A DNA stretch of 64,000 nucleotides from Paraburkholderia sp. CNPSo 3274 (GCF_024206475.1 NZ_JAMBPR010000026.1:46265-110264); one strand, 5' to 3'; positions 16,909-26,117 are shown, numbered from the stretch's first letter. Made by a program: numbers and translations. Notes: generated by a model not told the origin, from the letters alone.

Positions 16909-17013
16909 CAACGACCCCCTCCTCCGGTCACCGCGGTCCTCCCAAAGCAGTTCTCGCAGTACCCCAAATCCGCTGTATCTCTACAACCTGTCGTCTGCAT
17001 TCGTCCGCTTACC
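16909..17013 (+). promoter_or_regulatory. C-rich, G-poor rut-like stretch after the leuA leader
   Basis: Of 105 bases, I count about 45 C and 17 G (43% against 16%), in a region otherwise balanced. Such C-over-G bubbles mark Rho loading sites. No hairpin plus T-run is visible before leuA, so any attenuation here would more likely be Rho-dependent. A weak TCGTCCG/CGGACGA hairpin follows at 17000-17023. Confidence 0.45.
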
Positions 17014-17037
17014 GTTCGGACGAGTCGCGAGGTCAAA

Positions 17038-17241
17038 ATGCACGTTGCATGGGCATCGTTCACGTCCGCTTTCGCCGCGCCGGCTACCGCCGTCACCGTG
17101 GCCGTCTTCTTCGCGTCCGAGGTTGCCGCCCGCACGCGTGAAGTTTCGCGCATCGTGCTCCGTCGCCAGCCCGCCAACCGCCCGCTGCCGACCGCCATCG
17201 CAAACGACACCATGAAGAACGAGGCTCGTCATGTTGCGTAA
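17038..17241 (+). CDS. Small ORF upstream of and overlapping leuA (67 aa)
   Basis: It starts MHVAWASFTSAFAAPATAVT and contains a hydrophobic stretch to about residue 28, then a basic tail ending EARHVA. About four fifths of codons end in G or C, as in neighbouring genes, which argues for real coding. GAGGTC lies 5 bases before the ATG. The stop falls 11 bases inside leuA in another frame, so translation could be coupled to leuA, whose own GAGG ribosome site lies within this ORF. I recognise no family. It may be a second control peptide or a small membrane protein. Confidence 0.4.
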   Translation: MHVAWASFTSAFAAPATAVTVAVFFASEVAARTREVSRIVLRRQPANRPLPTAIANDTMKNEARHVA

Positions 17242-18877
17242 TCCCGCCGAGAAGTACCGCCCCTTCCCCGCCATCCGCTTGAACGGCCGCAAATGGCCGA
17301 CGCGCACCGTCGAGCGCGCGCCGATCTGGATGAGCACCGACCTGCGAGACGGCAATCAGTCGCTGATCGAGCCGATGAGCATCGAGCAGAAGACCGAATT
17401 CTTCGAAATGCTCGTCGCGATCGGCTTCAAGGAAATCGAAGTCGGCTTTCCGTCCGCTTCGCAGACCGACTTCGATTTCGTGCGCAAGCTGATCGACGAA
17501 AAGCGCATTCCCGAAGATGTGACGATCGAGGTGCTCGTGCAGTCGCGCGAAGAATTGATCGCGCGCACGTTCGAAGCGCTCGAAGGCGTGCCGCGCGCAA
17601 TCGTCCACCTTTACAACGCGATCTGCCCGTCGTTCCGCAAGATCGTGTTCGGCCAGTCGAAGGACGAAGTAAAAGCGCTCGCGGTCGAAGGCACGCGCAT
17701 CATCCGCGAACATGCCGATAAAAATCCGCAAACGCACTGGACGTACCAGTATTCGCCCGAAACCTTCAGCATGACCGAGTTGACCTTCGCGCGCGAAGTC
17801 TGCGACGCGGTGGCCCAGACGTGGCACCCGACGCGCGATCACAAGATGATCGTGAATCTCCCGGCGACCGTCGAGGCGGCGATGCCCAACGTCTACGCCG
17901 ACCAGATCGAGTGGATGGACCGCAATCTCGCGTACCGCGACAGCATTGTGCTTTCGGTGCATCCGCATAACGACCGCGGCACGGCAGTGGCCGCCGCCGA
18001 AATGGCGCTGCTCGCGGGCGCGGACCGTATCGAAGGCTGCCTCTTCGGCAACGGCGAACGCACCGGCAACGTCGATCTCGTCACGCTCGCGATGAACCTC
18101 TATACCCAGGGCATCGATCCGGGCCTCGACTTTTCGGATATCGACGCCGTGCGCCGCGTGGTCGAGCGCTGCAACCAGTTGCCCGTGCATCCGCGCCATC
18201 CGTACGCGGGCGACCTCGTGTTCACGGCGTTCTCGGGCTCGCACCAGGACGCGATCCGCAAGGGCTTGGCACAGCAGCAGCCCGACGCCGTCTGGGAAGT
18301 GCCCTATCTCCCGATCGATCCCGCCGATCTCGGCCGCAGCTACGACGCGGTGATCCGCGTGAACAGCCAGTCGGGTAAGGGTGGCGCGACGTACCTGCTC
18401 GAACGCGGCATGGGCTTCACGCCGCCGCGCCGTGTGCAGATCGAGTTCAGCCACGCCGTGCAGACCGTCGCCGATACCTCGGGTGAAGAGATCACGGGCG
18501 ACGCGGTCTGCGCGCTCTTCGCGCGTGAGTACTTCGAAACACGCGGGCCGGTTGCCGACGCCGGTTCAGGTCGTGTGCGCTGGGAAGGCCGTGAAGTGGC
18601 CATGCCGGCTGCCGTGAGCATCGACGAAGCGCATGCGCAGGCCGTGGCCGCCGCAGTCGCGGCAATGGCCGGCGAGCGCATTGAAATCACGTCGTTCGAG
18701 ACCGAGCGCACCTCGCAGGGCGGCACGGCCGTGTTCGTCGGCGCGCGCGTGGGCGGCCAGCCGTTGCGCCACGGCGTGGGCGTAGGAGAAGACGCGGTCC
18801 ATGCGTGCGTCGCCGCAGTGGTCAGCGCGGTGAATCGCGCGGTCTGGCCGCAAGTGGATCAGCGAGTGGCGGCCTGA
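17231..18877 (+). CDS. leuA: 2-isopropylmalate synthase
   Basis: First committed step of leucine synthesis, condensing acetyl-CoA with 2-ketoisovalerate. The 548-residue protein has the catalytic domain (STDLRDGNQSLIEPMS, the metal-ligand motif VHPHNDRGTAVAA, EGCLFGNGERTGNVDL) and a C-terminal LeuA allosteric domain that binds leucine. It belongs to the longer LeuA type known from actinobacteria and many Burkholderia, starting KYRPFPAIRLNGRKWP. GAGG precedes the ATG at 17231. It stands alone, away from leuCDB, behind a candidate leucine attenuator. Confidence 0.96.
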   Translation: MLRNPAEKYRPFPAIRLNGRKWPTRTVERAPIWMSTDLRDGNQSLIEPMSIEQKTEFFEMLVAIGFKEIEVGFPSASQTDFDFVRKLIDEKRIPEDVTIEVLVQSREELIARTFEALEGVPRAIVHLYNAICPSFRKIVFGQSKDEVKALAVEGTRIIREHADKNPQTHWTYQYSPETFSMTELTFAREVCDAVAQTWHPTRDHKMIVNLPATVEAAMPNVYADQIEWMDRNLAYRDSIVLSVHPHNDRGTAVAAAEMALLAGADRIEGCLFGNGERTGNVDLVTLAMNLYTQGIDPGLDFSDIDAVRRVVERCNQLPVHPRHPYAGDLVFTAFSGSHQDAIRKGLAQQQPDAVWEVPYLPIDPADLGRSYDAVIRVNSQSGKGGATYLLERGMGFTPPRRVQIEFSHAVQTVADTSGEEITGDAVCALFAREYFETRGPVADAGSGRVRWEGREVAMPAAVSIDEAHAQAVAAAVAAMAGERIEITSFETERTSQGGTAVFVGARVGGQPLRHGVGVGEDAVHACVAAVVSAVNRAVWPQVDQRVAA

Positions 18878-18940
18878 CACCTTCCGCGCGGTGCGCGAAG
18901 CAGCTTGAGTTTCAGCAGGGAAATCGGCGGCATTGTTGAG

Positions 18941-18967
18941 CGCCGGCGGCAAAACGGGCCGCCGGCG
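18941..18967. other. Hairpin after leuA without T-run
   Basis: CGCCGGCGGC (18941-18950) pairs perfectly with GCCGCCGGCG (18958-18967) around 7 nt. There is no U tract on either side, so it is more likely an RNA 3'-end stabiliser or the site of Rho-dependent ending than an intrinsic terminator. Confidence 0.55.
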
Positions 18968-19016
18968 TGCGCCTGAAGCGCCCAAGCGGCGTTTCAGCGA
19001 GTGGACTTACCGGTCA

Positions 19017-19400
19017 TCACTCGATCGCGCAACGCGTCGCCTGCCATGCGAGCAGACGCCAGTGTCCCCCTTCCTGCGTCTGGATCGCCGTATAGGCAAT
19101 AGGAAAGAGGAGCGCACCGTTGTTCGCTTCCATCTCGATGAGCACGCGGCCGGAGACCACGCAGGCCTCGTTGCCAGCGTGCAGCACGTCCTGCGACTGG
19201 ATCTCGATCTGGCGGTAGCGGCGGCGGCCCGCCGTGATCGCGTCGATGAACTGCTGCTTGGTCTCGCGTTTGCCGTTGGTGTGCACGAAGGTCGCGTGAT
19301 CGGACAGCAACTGGTCCAGCGACGTGCCGTCGCCGTCGACCATCGCGCGAAAGCGCTCGCGCTCAAGTCCGCGAATCGCATCGATTAGTTTAGCCGCCAT
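19017..19400 (-). CDS. NTF2-like (DUF4440/SnoaL-type) protein
   Basis: A 127-residue cone-shaped NTF2-fold protein. It begins AAKLIDAIRGLERERFRAMVDGD, with LDQLLSDHATFVHTNGKRETKQQFIDAI and a C-terminal GHWRLLAWQATR, the pattern of the DUF4440 family. Members range from enzymes to ligand-binding proteins, and no catalytic residue set identifies a substrate here. It is convergent with leuA and divergent from rpoH, with no obvious operon partner. Confidence 0.82.
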   Translation of the reverse strand: MAAKLIDAIRGLERERFRAMVDGDGTSLDQLLSDHATFVHTNGKRETKQQFIDAITAGRRRYRQIEIQSQDVLHAGNEACVVSGRVLIEMEANNGALLFPIAYTAIQTQEGGHWRLLAWQATRCAIE

Positions 19401-19830
19401 CGCTCGAGCCCCTTGCGCGTCGGCCCGCGCCTGAGCGCAGATCTACGCCGAAGATTTTCTGCATACGTCTGGCTGAAATTTATACCAGGATTTGGCGCAA
19501 GGATACTTGCGATCAAAGACAACGCCTCCATGTATGGTGCATAAACCACGCGCCCGGTGAAAGCCGCGCGTGGCGGTAGCGGCATCCCCATGGCCGCGCC
19601 CGGATGTCGCAGCGCAGCACTTTCCACTTTGTCTGATGTCTATTTGTCAGGTCCGGTGGCAAAGTCCAGGCGCTCCGCGCCCCTTCAAGCACCTCTGATT
19701 CCACCCTTTATTTCCCGCGCCCTCGCGCTGGAGTGCTGTCCCGTTCTAGAGTGTTCCTTCGGCCTGCCCCCTGCGCGGGCCTCCGCCGGCGCCAGGCCCC
19801 GCCCTGCTTGACTGGCGGCGTTTAGTGTAA
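19401..19830. other. Intergenic DNA upstream of the rpoH control region
   Basis: About 430 bases between the NTF2-like gene and the first recognised rpoH control element. The frames in it are not protein-like. Composition varies, with an AT-richer patch near 19460-19540 that could hold the promoter of the NTF2-like gene. No RNA gene or repeat was recognised. Confidence 0.5.
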
Positions 19831-19856
19831 CCTATCGATACAACCACTTCGATAGG
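19831..19856. promoter_or_regulatory. Inverted repeat upstream of the rpoH promoter
   Basis: CCTATCGA (19831-19838), 10 bases, then TCGATAGG (19849-19856): a perfect 8-bp inverted repeat ending 12 bases before the -35 hexamer. The position suits an activator or second repressor. I do not recognise the regulator. Confidence 0.45.
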
Positions 19857-19868
19857 AACGAAGGAACC

Positions 19869-19897
19869 TTGAAGTCCCTACAGGCTCCAAGTATTAG
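19869..19897 (+). promoter_or_regulatory. rpoH promoter (sigma70-type)
   Basis: TTGAAG at 19869-19874, a 17-bp spacer, and TATTAG at 19892-19897. The -10 overlaps the left arm of the CIRCE element, so HrcA binding would block RNA polymerase. CTTGAAG also resembles a sigma32 -35, but no CCCCAT-like -10 follows. Confidence 0.6.
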
Positions 19898-19920
19898 CAC
19901 TCGGTGATTCAGAGTGCTAA
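19894..19920. promoter_or_regulatory. CIRCE element (HrcA operator) upstream of rpoH
   Basis: TTAGCACTC, nine bases, GAGTGCTAA: an exact match to the CIRCE consensus, both arms perfect. HrcA is the heat-inactivated repressor that binds CIRCE. It lies 54 bases before the rpoH start and overlaps the -10 hexamer, so it should repress rpoH when HrcA is folded. Confidence 0.93.
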
Positions 19921-19974
19921 CATCCACCGTGGAGTCGGTATCTGACTTTCGCAAGATTCTGAGGAGTTCGCTAC

Positions 19975-20910
<936 letters not shown>

Positions 20911-20938
20911 GCCGCCGCTGGCTTCAACGCCAAACCGA

Positions 20939-20966
20939 AAGCCCCGTTCCCGCGAACGGGGCTTTT
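20939..20966 (+). terminator. Intrinsic terminator after rpoH
   Basis: GCCCCGTTC (20941-20949) and GAACGGGGC (20954-20962) around a CCGC loop, flanked by AA and TTTTCTTTT. Confidence 0.93.
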
Positions 20967-21097
20967 CTTTTGCGCACCCGCAATCTGCGCACCTTCGCAC
21001 CGGCCTCGCTGATTCCACCCTAAGATGATTTCGAGGTGGTGAGCCAGAAGCCGCGCCGCGGTCTGGCCTCGTAACGCGTTCGAGGGCACCCTTCGTC

Positions 21098-21400
21098 ATG
21101 ATCCCGGCATCCGGTCAACGCCAGCGCATACCGTCGTTGCTGCGCACGCGAATCCTCCAGTGGATGCGCGGCCCCACCTTCGCGCGCGATATCGCCCTCG
21201 TTCTCGCCGTCAAGCTCGTCCTCTTGATGGCGCTCAAATACGCGTTCTTCAATCACCCGCAGGCAGAAGACATGAACATGCCGCCTGCCGCTGTCGCGCA
21301 GGCCATCCTGGCCGTGCCCCTGTCTTCGGCGCTCAAGCCGTCCGCGTCCCAGCCTCAGACCATGCCGCCGCACCGAGGAGGCCGTCATGCCCACGATTGA
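21098..21400 (+). CDS. cydP: CydP-like small subunit, cytochrome bd oxidase
   Basis: A 100-residue protein with one transmembrane helix, FARDIALVLAVKLVLLMALKYAFFNHPQ, preceded by a basic cytoplasmic region and followed by an Ala/Pro-rich tail. The helix ending in FFNHP/FFSHP and the position directly before cydA are typical of the putative small subunit CydP, which has been found in some bd oxidases in place of or beside CydX. The last 14 bases overlap cydA in another frame and carry the cydA ribosome site (GAGGAGG). No CydX-like ORF follows cydB. Confidence 0.75.
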   Translation: MIPASGQRQRIPSLLRTRILQWMRGPTFARDIALVLAVKLVLLMALKYAFFNHPQAEDMNMPPAAVAQAILAVPLSSALKPSASQPQTMPPHRGGRHAHD

Positions 21401-22973
21401 AACGGTGGAACTCTCGCGTCTTCAATTCGCCATCACCGCGCTCTACCACTTCCTGTTCGTGCCGCTCACGCTTGGTCTCTCGTGGCTGCTCGTCATCATG
21501 GAGTCCGTCTATGTGATGACCGGCAAGGAGATCTACAAAGACATGACGCTGTTCTGGGGCAAGCTCTTCGCCATCAACTTCGCCATGGGCGTCACCACCG
21601 GCCTCACGATGGAGTTCCAGTTCGGGACCAACTGGTCGTACTACTCGCACTACGTGGGCGACATTTTCGGCGTGCCGCTCGCCCTGGAAGGGCTCGCGGC
21701 GTTCTTCCTCGAATCGACCTTCGTCGGTCTCTTTTTCTTCGGCTGGAATCGCCTGTCGAAAGGCGCGCACCTCTTCACCACGTTTCTCGTCGCGCTCGGC
21801 TCGAACCTCTCGGCGTTGTGGATTCTCATCGCCAACGGCTGGATGCAGAACCCCGTGGGCGCGGCGTTCAACTATGAAACCATGCGCATGGAACTCACCA
21901 GCCTGTTCGCGGTGATCTTCAACCCCGTTGCGCAGGTGAAGTTCGTGCACACGGTTTCGGCCGGCTACGTGACGGCGTCGATGTTCGTGCTCGGCATTTC
22001 GTCGTGGTACCTGCTGCGCCGGCGCGACGTGGAGTTCGCGCTGCGCTCGTACGCGATCGCCGCGGGCTTCGGCCTGGCGTCCACGCTGTGCGTGCTGATC
22101 CTCGGCGACGAATCGGGCTACACCGACGGCGTCGTGCAGCAGGTCAAGCTCGCCGCCATCGAGGCCGAATGGGACACCGCGCCCGCGCCCGCGCCGTTCA
22201 CGCTATTCGGCCTGCCTAACCAGAAGGAAGAGCGCACCGACTACGCGATCCGCATTCCTTGGCTGATGGGCATCATCGCCACGCGCTCGATCGACACGCC
22301 CGTGATCGGTCTGAAAGATCTGATGGGCCGCGCCGAGGTGCGCATCCGCAATGGCATGCTCGCCTACGCCGCGCTGCAAAAGATGAAGGAAGGCACCGCC
22401 GACACCGAAACGCGCGACGTGTTCGAGGCGCACAAGGCCGATCTCGGCTACGGCCTGCTCTTGAGGCGGTTCACGCCGAACGTGGTCGACGCGACTTCCG
22501 AGCAGGTCAGGGCTGCATCGCGAACGGCGATCCCGCCCGTCGCGCCCGTGTTCTGGTCGTTTCGCGTGATGGTCGGACTTGGCATCCTCTTTCTCGTGAC
22601 CTTCGTGCTCGCTTTCTGGTTCTGTGCGCAGCGCTCGCTGCTCAAGGACAACCGCCGCTGGTTCCTGGGCTGGGCCTTGGTGGCGATCCCGCTGCCGTGG
22701 CTCGCCGCCGAATTCGGCTGGGTCGTCGCGGAAGTGGGCCGCCAGCCGTGGAGCATCGCGGAAGTGCTGCCCACGCGCCTTGGGGCTTCGAGCCTCGCAC
22801 CCGGCGACGTGATGCTGAGCATCGCGGGCTTCGTGATCTTCTACACGGTGCTCTTCATCATCGAGATCACCCTGATGTTCAAGTACGCGCGCCTCGGGCC
22901 TTCGTCGCTGCATACCGGTCGTTACTTCCACGAGCAGACGGCCGCGCTGGCGACCGGCGGCGAGCTCACGTGA
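21387..22973 (+). CDS. cydA: Cytochrome bd ubiquinol oxidase subunit I
   Basis: Quinol-oxidising heme subunit of the high-affinity bd oxidase in the inner membrane, 528 residues. It starts VELSRLQFAITALYHFLFVPLTLG, which carries the heme b595 ligand His. It has the long Q-loop of the L-type (E. coli-like) enzyme, including APAPFTLFGLPNQKEE and RNGMLAYAALQKMK, and the signature GRQPW. Its start overlaps cydP, and cydB follows after 37 bases. The bd oxidase complements the aa3-type oxidase encoded at 33-43 kb when oxygen is low. Confidence 0.97.
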   Translation: MPTIETVELSRLQFAITALYHFLFVPLTLGLSWLLVIMESVYVMTGKEIYKDMTLFWGKLFAINFAMGVTTGLTMEFQFGTNWSYYSHYVGDIFGVPLALEGLAAFFLESTFVGLFFFGWNRLSKGAHLFTTFLVALGSNLSALWILIANGWMQNPVGAAFNYETMRMELTSLFAVIFNPVAQVKFVHTVSAGYVTASMFVLGISSWYLLRRRDVEFALRSYAIAAGFGLASTLCVLILGDESGYTDGVVQQVKLAAIEAEWDTAPAPAPFTLFGLPNQKEERTDYAIRIPWLMGIIATRSIDTPVIGLKDLMGRAEVRIRNGMLAYAALQKMKEGTADTETRDVFEAHKADLGYGLLLRRFTPNVVDATSEQVRAASRTAIPPVAPVFWSFRVMVGLGILFLVTFVLAFWFCAQRSLLKDNRRWFLGWALVAIPLPWLAAEFGWVVAEVGRQPWSIAEVLPTRLGASSLAPGDVMLSIAGFVIFYTVLFIIEITLMFKYARLGPSSLHTGRYFHEQTAALATGGELT

Positions 22974-23010
22974 TCGATGCGAGACGACGACAGACGCGAG
23001 GAAACACGCC

Positions 23011-24147
23011 ATGGACTACGCAACGCTCAAGTTGATCTGGTGGGTGCTGATCGGCGTGCTGCTGATCGGCTTTGCGGTCACCGACGGCTTCGACATGGGC
23101 GCGGCCGTGCTGCTGCCCTTCGTCGGCAAGACCGACGAGGAGCGCCGCATCGTCATCAACGCGGTCGGCGCGACGTGGGAAGGCAACCAGGTCTGGTTCA
23201 TCACGGCGGGCGGCGCGATGTTCGCCGCGTGGCCGCTCGCCTATGCGGCGTCGTTCTCGGGCTTTTACTTCGCCATGCTGCTCGTGCTCTTCTCACTGTT
23301 TTTCCGTCCCGTGGGCTTCGACTATCGCGGCAAGCGCGTGGACGTGAGATGGCGCCAGGGGTGGGACTACGGTCTCTTTATCGGTGGCTTCGTGCCCGCG
23401 CTCGTGATCGGCGTGGCGTTCGGAAATCTGCTCCAGGGCGTGCCGTTCGTGTACGACACGGACCTGCGCGTGACGTATCACGGCAGCTTCTTTGCACTCC
23501 TCAATCCGTTCGCGCTGATCTGCGGACTGGTGAGTCTTTGCATGCTCACCGCGCACGGCGCGGCGTTCCTGAAGATGAAGAGCGACGGCGTCGTCGCCAT
23601 GCGCGCCTCGAAGGCGCTGCGGCTCTTCGCGGCGCTCACGATCGTTTTGTTCCTCGTGGCGGGCGCGCTCGTGGCGACACTCATCGGCGGCTATACGATC
23701 ACGTCGCCCGCGCCTTTAGACACGGTGGCCAATCCGCTCCTGAAAAGCGTCGATTCGGGGCCAGGACTCTGGCTCGCGAACTACGGGCTTTATCCGTGGA
23801 TGGCGCTCGCCCCTGCCGCGGGCTTGCTCGGCGGCGTGCTCGCGTTCGCACTCGCGGGCTCGCGCTTCGAGCGGCTCGCGTTCCTGAGCACGGCGCTGCA
23901 GATTGTCGGCGTGATTCTGACTGCGGGCTTTTCAATGTTCCCGTTCATCATGCCCTCGTCGCTCGACCCGCGTTCGAGCCTCACGGTCTGGGACGCGACC
24001 TCGAGCAAGATGACGCTCGAGATCATGCTAGTGGCCGTCATCATTTTCCTGCCGATCGTGCTCGGCTACACGGCATGGGTCTATCGCGTCATGCGCGGCA
24101 AGATCACCGCGGGTACGATACGGGACAACCAGCATACGTTGTACTAA
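23011..24147 (+). CDS. cydB: Cytochrome bd ubiquinol oxidase subunit II
   Basis: Second large membrane subunit of the bd oxidase, 378 residues and about eight hydrophobic helices. Family motifs are LLIGFAVTDGFDMGAAVLLPF, WEGNQVWFITAGGAMFAAWP and LYPWMALAPAAGLLGG. It shares a transcript with cydA and ends at a 15-bp bidirectional terminator facing nagE. Confidence 0.97.
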   Translation: MDYATLKLIWWVLIGVLLIGFAVTDGFDMGAAVLLPFVGKTDEERRIVINAVGATWEGNQVWFITAGGAMFAAWPLAYAASFSGFYFAMLLVLFSLFFRPVGFDYRGKRVDVRWRQGWDYGLFIGGFVPALVIGVAFGNLLQGVPFVYDTDLRVTYHGSFFALLNPFALICGLVSLCMLTAHGAAFLKMKSDGVVAMRASKALRLFAALTIVLFLVAGALVATLIGGYTITSPAPLDTVANPLLKSVDSGPGLWLANYGLYPWMALAPAAGLLGGVLAFALAGSRFERLAFLSTALQIVGVILTAGFSMFPFIMPSSLDPRSSLTVWDATSSKMTLEIMLVAVIIFLPIVLGYTAWVYRVMRGKITAGTIRDNQHTLY

Positions 24148-24177
24148 GCGCCCAGGCGATTTAGCGGCACCGGAGAC

Positions 24178-24212
24178 AAAAACGCCGCGGCAGTTCATGC
24201 CGCGGCGTTTTT
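24178..24212. terminator. Bidirectional terminator between cydB and nagE
   Basis: AAAAACGCCGCGGCA and TGCCGCGGCGTTTTT form a perfect 15-bp stem with a 5-nt loop and symmetric A/T runs, serving both convergent operons. Confidence 0.95.
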
Positions 24213-24233
24213 CATAGGCATACAGCGAATCGA

Positions 24234-25997
24234 TTACGCCGGCTGGAGCGCCAGTTCACGTGCATAGCGCGGCGCGGCGTCGCCGACCACGATGTGCAGC
24301 GTATCCGCCGAAATCCACGCTACGTCGAGCGCGCCGAGCCTCTCGCGATCCACCGCCGCCGAGTCGCGCACGATCACGCGCAGGCGCGTGGCCGCCACCG
24401 CGTCGAGCGAGACGATGTTGGCTACGCCGCCGAACACCGCAAGCCAGCGCGACGGATTCGGATCGAGCGGGCCCTGCGCGACATCCGCGCTCGCGTTCGC
24501 CTGAGCAGCCTGAACGGCCTGACCCGCAGGCTGCGCGGCCGCAGCCGCCTTGACGGCCGCCGCACCGCCGCGTGCGATCTCACCGCGAATCTCATCGGCG
24601 ATGATGTCCGCTTCCGGCCCGATGACAACCTGCACGCTTTCGCCGCCGCGCTTGAGCACGCCGCGCGCGCCGATCGCCTTCAACGCCGGCTCGGAAACAT
24701 GCGCCGGATCGGCCACCGTGAGACGCAGACGCGTCGTGCATGCATCGACCACCTTGAGGTTGGCCGCGCCGCCCAGCGCATCGATGTAGCGCGCAGCACG
24801 CGAGAGCGATGCCGCCGTTGCCGCGCCGCCCGCTGCCACCGTAACGCCCGACATCGACGAGGCGATTGCCGTATCGTCCGCCGAGGCTTCACGGCCCGGC
24901 GTGGGCAGATTGAAGCGGCGGATGAAGAAGCGGAACAGCCCGTAGTACACGACCGCATAGACCACGCCGAGCGGAATTGCATACCAGCCGTGCGTGGAGA
25001 GCCCGTAGTTCAGCACGTAGTCGATCGCGCCCGCCGAGAACGTGAAGCCGAGCTTGATGCCGAGCAGCGAGCAGATCGCGAGCGACAGCCCCGTGAGCAC
25101 CGCGTGGATCGCGTAGAGCACGGGAGCGAGGAACATGAACGTGAACTCGATCGGCTCGGTCACGCCCGTGAGGAACGAGGTGAGCGCCATCGAAAGCAGC
25201 AGGCCGCCCACCATCGCGCGCTTTTCCTTCGGTGCTTCGTGCAGCATCGCGAGGCAGGCTGCCGGCAGGCCGAACATCATCACCGGGAAGAAGCCGGCCA
25301 TGAAGCTGCCCGCCGTGGGATCGCCCGCGAAAAAGCGGTGCAGATCGCCCGTGACGGCCGCGCCGCCGGCTGCCGGCGTGAACGAGCCGAACACGAACCA
25401 CACGAGCGAGTTGAGGATGTGGTGCAGACCCGTGACGAGCAAGAGCCGGTTGAGCAAGCCGTACACGAAAGTGCCGATCGCGCCCGCCGTAGTGAGCCAG
25501 TGACCCGCGGTGTCGATCACACCCTGCACCGGTCCCCAGACGTAGCCGAACACGATGCCCAGCACGAGACACGTGAGCCCTGTGACGATCGGTACGAAGC
25601 GTTTGCCGCCGAAGAACGCGAGGAACTCGGGCAGCTTGATGTCCTTGAAACGGTTGTACAGCATGCCCGCGACGACACCGGCCACCACGCCTGACAGCAC
25701 GCCCATGTTGAGCTTGTCGTTGATGTCCTTCATCACGGCCATCTGGACCAGATAGCCCAGCGCGCCCGCGAGGCCGGCGACGCCGTTGTTGTCCTTCGCA
25801 AAGCCCACTGCAATGCCGATCGCAAACAGTAACGGCAGGTTATCGAAGATCGCGCCGCCCGCGTCGGCGATGATCTTGATGTTGAGCATGTCGGCCTGGC
25901 CGAAGCGAAGCAGGATACCGGCGACCGGCAGCACTGCGATGGGAAGCATCAGCGCGCGGCCGAGGCTTTGTATCTTGAGAAACGGATTGCCATCCAT
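24234..25997 (-). CDS. nagE: N-acetylglucosamine PTS permease EIICB
   Basis: Imports and phosphorylates GlcNAc. The EIIC membrane domain (residues ~1-365) starts KIQSLGRALMLPIAVLPVAG and includes GVTEPIEFTFMFLAP. The EIIB domain (~398-475) has its phosphocysteine at C420 in DACTTRLRL. After an Ala-rich linker a second EIIB-like domain (~515-587) reads LDAVAATRLRV and has no cysteine, so it cannot carry phosphate in the usual way. Length 587 is longer than a simple EIICB. GGAGG precedes the ATG. It is last in the nag operon and takes phosphate from the adjacent EIIA-HPr-EI fusion. Confidence 0.93.
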   Translation of the reverse strand: MDGNPFLKIQSLGRALMLPIAVLPVAGILLRFGQADMLNIKIIADAGGAIFDNLPLLFAIGIAVGFAKDNNGVAGLAGALGYLVQMAVMKDINDKLNMGVLSGVVAGVVAGMLYNRFKDIKLPEFLAFFGGKRFVPIVTGLTCLVLGIVFGYVWGPVQGVIDTAGHWLTTAGAIGTFVYGLLNRLLLVTGLHHILNSLVWFVFGSFTPAAGGAAVTGDLHRFFAGDPTAGSFMAGFFPVMMFGLPAACLAMLHEAPKEKRAMVGGLLLSMALTSFLTGVTEPIEFTFMFLAPVLYAIHAVLTGLSLAICSLLGIKLGFTFSAGAIDYVLNYGLSTHGWYAIPLGVVYAVVYYGLFRFFIRRFNLPTPGREASADDTAIASSMSGVTVAAGGAATAASLSRAARYIDALGGAANLKVVDACTTRLRLTVADPAHVSEPALKAIGARGVLKRGGESVQVVIGPEADIIADEIRGEIARGGAAAVKAAAAAQPAGQAVQAAQANASADVAQGPLDPNPSRWLAVFGGVANIVSLDAVAATRLRVIVRDSAAVDRERLGALDVAWISADTLHIVVGDAAPRYARELALQPA

Positions 25998-26117
25998 TGA
26001 ACTGCCTCCAGTCTCTATCTCTTGTGTGACGTGTGTCGGTGAGAGAAGCCGGCGCGCGATCGCTGCGCGCGCTGGCGTGTTTTTAAGAATTGCTTAGGGT
26101 GGGTAAAACAGAAACCA

